From Tieghemiomyces parasiticus (lineage: Eukaryota; Kickxellomycota; Dimargaritomycetes; Dimargaritales; Dimargaritaceae), in the NCBI GenBank assembly GCA_027575765.1, contig JANBPT010000745.1, positions 1 to 24,282 of the forward strand: 24,282 nt of DNA. Reading direction: 5' to 3'. A program made the translations under genes and the position numbers. Shown piece after piece: positions 18,884-24,282 of this stretch. The notes under the pieces were generated by a model. That model worked only from the letters and a program-made list of their open reading frames with translations, searched no databases and had not been told where the DNA came from. Numbering within the stretch: position 1 is the first letter of the stretch; the number at the start of each line of letters is the position of its first letter.

Positions 18884-21085
18884 ATGCAGCGCAGCTCGGT
18901 TCCAATGCCGAGCAACCCGGCCCGATGGCACCGATTGTCCTTCCCCGCGCATACTTTGACCACCGCCGGCCGACGCGAGGTCACGCGGACCCTGGCGAGC
19001 TCCACCGACGGCCTGGCTACGGGTACCTGCATGTGCTGCGACAGCCGGCTTCGGTACCCACAGGCCTCCACGTGTTTTCGGTGTACCGTCTGTGACACCA
19101 TCAATGACCTGCAACCGCTGGATGACCCGGCCTCCGAGAGTCGGCGCCGTCGGCCCCTGACCCTTGACCGGTTACGGCGGGCCGTGGAGGCCTGGCGCCA
19201 GGACCGCCAGACCGCCCCGCAGCTCGAGCACCTGATTGCCGAGTCATTCGCCCAGTGGGACCGGCTCAATGCGAGCTTTGCCAACGGCCAGCGGACCTGC
19301 TCCACCGACCCTGGCGTGGCCCTGGACGACGTGCGAGAGGCCTACCGCATCATCCTCGAGCTTCCGGCTCCGTTTGTGCGCGCCCTGATGCAGGCCACTG
19401 AGCGCCTCCTCAAACGGCCGTGCTGCCCGCTTCGCCGCAAAGACAGTATCCGTTTCCTCCTCGTCTTACTCGAGAACCCTCTGCTGCCCCAGCACACCTT
19501 CCCACAGGAGACTGAGCTCCACCACCAGCTCAGCAAGCGGATGCTCGGCCTACTTGCTGGCCTAAGCAACCAGCTTCACCACTACCTCGTCCAGTGGTTT
19601 GCCCGCCTCCCCGTCGCCCTCCTCCGACAGCGTGTGGACTGGGTCAGCCACTTCATCACCCACCGGCTTGCCCGTTACCACCGCTACCCATCCACCCTGG
19701 ACACCATACCCACCGCCGCCGTGCCCTACGAGGCCGACTGGCCCCTCCGCGCCGCCGCCCGCATCATGACCCTACTCTTTGCCGCCAACAATCTCCGGCG
19801 CGAGCGCCTCCCCATTGCCGATTTTTACAATTCTCTGGTCGACCTTGTCGACCTTACCTCTGACTATGACGCTTGGCAGCAACGCACCGGCAAGTTTGCT
19901 CTTTGCCAGTACCCCATCCTCCTCAGCTTGGGTGCCAAGCTACAAATCATGCGTCTGGATGCCCGTCGCCAGATGGAGTCGAAGGTCAAGGAGGCCCTGC
20001 TCACCACCATCCTCAAGAAACGGGCGGCGGAACCGTACCTGACCCTTCATGTACGCCGCTCGTGCGTCCTGGAGGACTCACTGCATCAGTTGGCGGCGCG
20101 TGAGACCGACCTCAAGAAGAAGCTGCGGGTTAGCTTCGTGGGCGAGGACGGCGTGGACGCCGGCGGGCTCACCAAAGAGTGGTTCTTACTCCTCCTACGG
20201 GACCTCTTCAATCCGCTGCACAGCATGTTCGTGCAAGAAGATGAATCGCAGGCCTTCTACTTCAACCCGGCCAGTTTCGAGACCACCGATCAGTACTTTC
20301 TGGCTGGCGTCATCTTCGGCCTGGCCATCTACAACTCCATCATCCTGGACGTACGGCTTCCGCTGGCCTGCTACAAGAAGCTCCTCGGGGTTCCCGTGGG
20401 ACTGCGCGACCTCCGCGACCTGCGGCCTTCCCTCGCCCGCGGCCTGCAGCAGCTACTCGAGTACCCCGGGGACGACGTGGAGGAATTGTTCAGTCTCACC
20501 TTCGCCGTCCCTACCGCGGCCTACGGTGAGCGGCGTCTGGTCCCGCTTGTCCCCGGAGGCGCAGAATTGCCCGTGACCCGCGCTAACCGAGCCGAGTACG
20601 TGGCCCGCTACGTGCGTCACGTCTTGACCGACGCGGTGGCCCGCCAGTTCGAACCCTTTCGTCGGGGCTTCTTTTACGTTTGCGGCGGCAACGCTCTCTC
20701 GCTCTTTCACCCGGCCGAGATTGAGCTCCTCGTCCGTGGCAGTGCCGCCGCCCTGGACCTCGACCAGCTCCGGTCGGTTACCACCTACCACGGATTCACT
20801 GCCGACTCGCCGGTCGTGGAGGCACTGTGGGCCCTCTTGGCCACTTGGAACCCGGCCCGTCAGAAACGGTTTCTGGCCTTCGTCACCGGCAGCGATCGTA
20901 TCCCGGTCCTAGGGACCGACAAGATGTTGTTCCGCGTGGTGCGGTTGGGCGATGACTGCGATCGCTTCCCTGTGGCCCGTACCTGTTTCAACCAGCTCGG
21001 TCTCTACGACTATGCCAGCCCAGACCGCCTGATCACCAAACTGACCCGGGCCATCGACGAAAGCGAGGGGTTCTGGCTCAAGTGA
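18884..21085 (+). CDS. HUL4: HECT-type E3 ubiquitin ligase, HUL4-like
   Basis: This is an E3 ligase that accepts ubiquitin from an E2 on a catalytic cysteine and passes it to substrates. It has a single exon of 733 aa. A cysteine cluster near the N-terminus (Cys49, 51, 52, 64, 67, 70; reading STCFRCTVCDTINDL) matches the small zinc motif found at the start of HUL4-type ligases. The middle (about 150-380) is helical. The HECT domain runs from about 389 to the end: KKKLRVSFVGEDGVDAGG and LTKEWF open it, FNPAS and YFLAGVIFGLAIYNS follow, and the catalytic Cys701 sits in ARTCFNQL. The last residues are GFWLK, keeping the conserved Phe four from the end. An in-frame TAG at 18829 limits upstream extension, and 18884 is the first ATG after it. 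The protein is shorter than yeast Hul4. It has no introns, unlike NPY1 and the cardiolipin synthase gene. Confidence 0.92.
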   Translation: MQRSSVPMPSNPARWHRLSFPAHTLTTAGRREVTRTLASSTDGLATGTCMCCDSRLRYPQASTCFRCTVCDTINDLQPLDDPASESRRRRPLTLDRLRRAVEAWRQDRQTAPQLEHLIAESFAQWDRLNASFANGQRTCSTDPGVALDDVREAYRIILELPAPFVRALMQATERLLKRPCCPLRRKDSIRFLLVLLENPLLPQHTFPQETELHHQLSKRMLGLLAGLSNQLHHYLVQWFARLPVALLRQRVDWVSHFITHRLARYHRYPSTLDTIPTAAVPYEADWPLRAAARIMTLLFAANNLRRERLPIADFYNSLVDLVDLTSDYDAWQQRTGKFALCQYPILLSLGAKLQIMRLDARRQMESKVKEALLTTILKKRAAEPYLTLHVRRSCVLEDSLHQLAARETDLKKKLRVSFVGEDGVDAGGLTKEWFLLLLRDLFNPLHSMFVQEDESQAFYFNPASFETTDQYFLAGVIFGLAIYNSIILDVRLPLACYKKLLGVPVGLRDLRDLRPSLARGLQQLLEYPGDDVEELFSLTFAVPTAAYGERRLVPLVPGGAELPVTRANRAEYVARYVRHVLTDAVARQFEPFRRGFFYVCGGNALSLFHPAEIELLVRGSAAALDLDQLRSVTTYHGFTADSPVVEALWALLATWNPARQKRFLAFVTGSDRIPVLGTDKMLFRVVRLGDDCDRFPVARTCFNQLGLYDYASPDRLITKLTRAIDESEGFWLK

Positions 21086-21402
21086 TACGGATACGTATTT
21101 GCCAATCACCAGCCAATTCGCCTTGCTGTGCCTATCGTGTAGCTTGCTATTAATTCTTATTGCTTCCTCTTCCAGTCTTCCCCTCTCTGTACTATTCATC
21201 CACCCCCTCTTCCGCACTGTCATCATTTATCCTGGCTACCACGCTAGCTCCACCGCTGTCTATAAAACCGCTTCATTTCAATCCTGACCGCTCCCAACGA
21301 TTCTTAGTTCTTGAGACCTTGAGCCAGGGTCGCTCATTTGGCGTGTCTTTCAGCATGCGGCACTAAACAGATATATTCTTATCATTCATAACTATGAATG
21401 AC
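21086..21402. other. Convergent 3' spacer between HUL4 and cardiolipin synthase
   Basis: This stretch of 317 bases separates two stop codons facing each other. It is CT-rich on the plus strand in its middle (21160-21210). I see no perfect AATAAA on either strand. The minus-strand side is AT-rich just past the cardiolipin synthase stop (around 21365-21395), where an atypical poly(A) site may lie. Confidence 0.45.
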
Positions 21403-23330
21403 TCATGATGTCGGCGGCTTCTTATTCTTACCCAAGATGTGCACTGCGTCCTTGGATCGAATGTAACCGGCCCCGGACCAGATGGTGGTGGCTGCCACCG
21501 TGTATCTAATATTCAACAGAATTAGGCAGTGTTTACATTGTGCGGGATCAGGATGTAAGCATCTACGAACTATATCAACCTGGCCAGCCATCGCATCAGC
21601 CCAGCAATAGTCTCAAAGGAGGGAAAATCGAAGCTAAAAACTTACTGAAGGGCAGTCAGAGCGATACTGTCGGTCATGCCCACCAGTGGCGAGGTGAGCG
21701 TGCACATCATGAGCAGGAGTTGGAGGGCAGTATTGGCCTGAAAGAGATGGGAAGGTACAACGGAGGGGATCAGAAGGTAGGGATAAATGGTGAGTCCGTC
21801 GTGAAGTGGGACTGGGAGGGGATTTAGATGACGTCCACTTACAGACGGGGATGGCCCAATCAGATAATCCAATGTCAATTAACCACCTACCTTGCTGACC
21901 ATGGTTGGGCGAACCTCGGCCGATGGCAGAGACGGATCCCAATACCGCCAAAAGGTTTTCTAGTAGGAAGTGGGAGGGAATCGATGAGCAAAAATCAGTA
22001 CGATGGATACAAACCCGTACAGTGGGGGGTGTAAGGTACGACGTACAATTAGGGTCGATTATTGAACCTCAACAATCGTTGCTCGGAGCTGGAGGTGGCC
22101 TACTAGTCACTTACGGGTGGCGGCAAGGATATATAGCGGAAATAAAACGAGGACAGGACCAGTCCGCCATCCCGGAGTAGGATCAGGGCAGCGAGAGGTA
22201 CTGGATAGGGTGGGGGGGGAGGTTTGACCGTAGATCATGGCAGGGTTAGACAAGAGCTAACGAGGGGTCGGACTCGAAGCGAGTACCATCAACGGGCTCG
22301 GCCATCTCTCTCTCTCTTTTTTTCTAGCGATATATGAGAAGGGGAGGAGGAGTGGTACCATCTGACGCTGGTCTTACCGGGCAAGAGATCTACCATGGCG
22401 AGCGAGACGGTAAGCACCGTCATGAGGGCCTTGTCGGCCGCGGGGTCGAGGATAGACCCGACCACCGACTGCATATTGAAGCGCCGAGCGATATACCCAT
22501 CGAGGGCGTCCGAGGCCGCGAAGGCCATACAGCCGGCCAGTGCCCACCCGTATTGCTGCTGGACGATGAGGTATCCAATATACGGTGATCCAATGAGGCG
22601 GACCGTCGTCATGAGATTAGGGATCGTGTAGATATTTTCCCGGATGGACTTGGCAGATAGCTGGACGGGATTGAGAGACAGGGCAAGGAATTAGGTTGAC
22701 GGGGTTGCTGAGGATTCGATGGCGCTCTGCCGTGGATAAGTCGGATCACATGATCTAGAACTTTAGACTCCCTTCCGCAAGGGCCCGACAAGTCTCTCAC
22801 TTAGGTGGGACCGGTACACTACCTTAGTCTGATGGCCACTGACTGCCGCTGTTTCCAAGTTAGTAGGTGGTTTTGACTGTTCGTCCGGGCGCTGGGGGAT
22901 ACCTGGCGGCCTCTGGGTGGTCAGCAAGCGGCTTCCATGGTGCTTGCCGGTTGTAGCGACTCGGAGGGGGTACCTTAACGATATGCATTTCCTAACAAGG
23001 GTGTCTGAGTCGCGGGTGGTAGGCCTATACGGTAGACCATGTGAGCAGCGGATACATCGAGGGATTTAGTTGGCTTGGCGGCAAGTGCGTGGGGTCCTTG
23101 AGAACTCAAGCTCACGGTGAGTGAGTTGAGGATATGGGGATAGCCGGCGCAGCTTGGTGGTGTACGAGTTGCGGTGGCGTGACTCTGTAGCCTCCAACCT
23201 ACCGTACAAACGACTGCGACTTAGCTGGTACCACTGCCAGGCCGGGGCGGATCGACACGAGCGTCCGGGACCAGGCCATCTGGCCGGTCCTTCTGCGCGA
23301 ACATTGAGCGAACCCCCGAATGAGTGACAT
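21403..23330 (-). CDS. CRD1: Mitochondrial cardiolipin synthase (CDP-alcohol phosphatidyltransferase)
   Basis: This joins phosphatidylglycerol and CDP-diacylglycerol to make cardiolipin in the inner mitochondrial membrane. Seven exons: 23203-23330, 22823-22991, 22378-22660, 22115-22200, 21891-21959, 21646-21737, 21403-21505; 309 aa. The first 43 residues contain Arg and no Asp or Glu, and RLLTTQ in exon 2 resembles a presequence cleavage region. IYTIPNLMTTVRL precedes the catalytic CDP-alcohol phosphotransferase motif D150-x2-DG-x2-AR-x8-G-x3-D-x3-D175, all inside exon 3. Later exons supply LLRDGGLVLSSFYFRY, PSAEVRPTMVSK, NTALQLLLM and SGAGYI, matching cardiolipin synthases and not phosphatidylglycerolphosphate synthases. 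All joins keep phase and use GT/AG. Exons 1 and 2 rest on frame, splice sites and presequence character; exons 3-7 are supported by homology. The start at 23330 is the first in-frame ATG. Confidence 0.9.
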
Positions 23331-23334
23331 CAGT

Positions 23335-23427
23335 CTAGGTGGCGGAACCGACAGGAAGCGGTGAGGAGGGGTTGACTGGAAGGAATGCAAAATAATATGA
23401 TATCGAGCGGAGGGAGGGGGCAGCCAT
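23335..23427 (-). CDS. Upstream ORF in the cardiolipin synthase leader
   Basis: An ATG at 23427 on the minus strand opens a 30-codon frame (MAAPSLRSIS onward) that stops at 23335, four bases before the cardiolipin synthase ATG at 23330. It is in another frame from the main ORF. If the transcript starts upstream of 23427, ribosomes would meet this ORF first, and such a close stop-start arrangement can reduce or couple translation. Transcript ends are unknown, and if transcription starts downstream of 23427 the ORF has no meaning. Confidence 0.25.
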   Translation of the reverse strand: MAAPSLRSISYYFAFLPVNPSSPLPVGSAT

Positions 23428-24006
23428 GTCCAATGCGGGGTGGGTGAATGTACGCGTGGTGTCGGCCAGCGCGAGAGTTGTTAAGCGATCAATGCCCGTG
23501 GTCCTTCTTCGATTCAACGATACGACAGTGGGGGTGGGGGAGAGGGAACACTGACGTCGACTGGAAGCGGCAGCGCCGGAGGACTCGGACAAGATCAGGC
23601 CAGATATGAGGTCAGTCGCATGGACGAGTTAGGGGATTCACCGATAGGCCATGTCGGGCCAGTTCGCATTAGACCAGGGCATTGCCGCGGCCATTCCCTG
23701 TCATACAGGGTCCCCAAAATCCCGTCGATCGACAAACTCCAGGAAGGTAAGTTGTATATAACTGCTATATTAATTCAACTGGCACCCTATCCCCCCTCTT
23801 ATACCTCTTTCTCGACCATTCAAAATTTTAACACGGGATTTTGCTGATATGGAATTTTATTTATTCACCCAACACGAGCAAGACGAGTGCAAAGCGGGTG
23901 TAGTAGTAAGGTGAGGTGAACCGCAGCGAGCAATGGTGAGGAGGGGAGGCGGAGGGCGGGGTGATTACAGAGGAGGAGGGCCAATTTGCCAGTTGCGGCG
24001 GCCATT
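23428..24006. other. Upstream region of cardiolipin synthase and 3' flank of the NmrA-like gene
   Basis: No gene is supported here. A 75-codon plus-strand frame (23620-23847) contains a GTAAGT-like site but no family motif. A 6-bp hairpin, CCCTGT / ACAGGG with a 3-nt loop, lies at 23696-23710. The first part is presumed promoter of the cardiolipin synthase gene on the minus strand. Confidence 0.45.
23856..23865 (-). terminator. Poly(A) signal for the NmrA-like gene
   Basis: TTTATTTATT on the plus strand gives two overlapping AATAAA hexamers on the minus strand, about 143 nt past the stop of the NmrA-like gene. Motif and distance suit a 3'-end signal. Confidence 0.5.
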
Positions 24007-24282
24007 TTAGTGCGAGGGCTTGAACTCGTCCTCGTGGTGCTCAAAGAAGTCACGCAGACGCATGGGCTTCTTGCCCACCAGTTTCTCGAGGTCCTTGGTC
24101 TGCTCCTCGAGGTGGCCCCTCTCGATGTTGCACATCATCTCGACAAAGCCCTCGATTTCCATCTTGGTGAGCTCGCCGGTCTGCTTGAGGTACTGGCACA
24201 GTTCATCCTCCGACACGTGCTTGAAGCGAATCTCGGTACCGAGCGCCTCGCTGGCCTCCTCGGCCAGTTCGGGACCGCGGAT
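24007..24282 (-). CDS. NmrA-like NAD(P)-binding oxidoreductase, C-terminal part (truncated by window edge)
   Basis: The frame is open from the window end to a TAA stop at 24007-24009, giving 91 codons of a protein whose N-terminal part lies outside. The visible part begins RGPELAEEASEALGTEIRF, which fits the substrate-side segment of NmrA/HSCARG-like atypical short-chain dehydrogenases (GPE-x-L-x-x-x-E-x-A with an LG-x-x-I-x-F continuation). It ends LRDFFEHHEDEFKPSH, a common C-terminal pattern in these proteins (a DFF segment, then acidic residues and a short basic tail). The Rossmann nucleotide-binding motif would be upstream, beyond the edge. Such proteins act as redox sensors or reductases; the substrate cannot be inferred. 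I call the family from these two segments only, so a related atypical SDR is possible. Confidence 0.7.
   Translation of the reverse strand: MRGPELAEEASEALGTEIRFKHVSEDELCQYLKQTGELTKMEIEGFVEMMCNIERGHLEEQTKDLEKLVGKKPMRLRDFFEHHEDEFKPSH

Noticed and set aside
22260..22300. Minus-strand TTCGAGTCC, similar to a tRNA B-box
   Set aside because: The neighbouring bases cannot form a T-stem, no A-box is placed correctly, and it lies inside a cardiolipin synthase intron.
23620..23847. 75-codon plus-strand frame with an internal GTAAGT
   Set aside because: It has no motif, no room for a following exon before the NmrA-like 3' region, and it overlaps the upstream region of cardiolipin synthase.

Overview
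The window looks like nuclear DNA of a fungus, probably an early-diverging (non-Dikarya) lineage. Reasons: spliceosomal introns of about 110-250 nt with GTAAGT-like donors; GC-rich coding exons set in lower-GC intergenic DNA; pyrimidine-rich, ATG-poor leaders; and a gene set of fungal type (a HUL4-type HECT ligase, a fungal-type NADH diphosphatase, an NmrA-like oxidoreductase) together with TMCO1 and EMC7, of which TMCO1 is absent from budding yeast. The placement is an inference from gene content; no rRNA or other taxonomic marker is present.

Layout. Positions 1 to about 7.9 kb hold no gene I can recognise: only short weak ORFs, a two-part hairpin (2729-2772), and on the minus strand two promoter-like TATA plus CT-rich leader arrangements near 3.66-3.86 kb and 4.36-4.39 kb. 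From 7.9 to 16.4 kb the DNA is gene-dense: EMC7 (minus, 2 exons), mitochondrial ribosomal protein bL28m (plus, intronless), TMCO1 (minus, intronless), a GPR107/108-like seven-TM Golgi protein (minus, 3 exons) and an NPY1/NUDT12-type NADH diphosphatase (plus, 8 exons, one of them 10 nt long). Then 16.4-18.6 kb has no confident gene but contains GC-rich open frames that may be a decayed or unrecognised gene. It is followed by a TATA box, a 244-nt ATG-free leader and a 733-aa intronless HUL4-type HECT E3 ligase (18.9-21.1 kb). Convergent to it is a 7-exon mitochondrial cardiolipin synthase (21.4-23.3 kb, minus). The right edge cuts an NmrA-like oxidoreductase gene, of which only the C-terminal 91 codons are present (minus).

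Themes. Two ER membrane-protein biogenesis components, EMC7 and TMCO1, lie within 3 kb of each other, separated by a mitoribosomal gene. Two genes act in mitochondria (bL28m and cardiolipin synthase). Pairs are arranged divergently (EMC7/bL28m, GPR107-like/NPY1) or convergently (bL28m/TMCO1, HUL4/CLS), so neighbours share short promoter or 3' regions. I rebuilt all exon structures by hand from reading-frame continuity, GT/AG sites and protein-family motifs; no transcript data were available. I saw no strong evidence for a novel multi-gene system. The most unusual items are the 10-nt coding microexon, the unexplained 16.4-18.6 kb tract and the gene-less minus-strand promoter-like segments.
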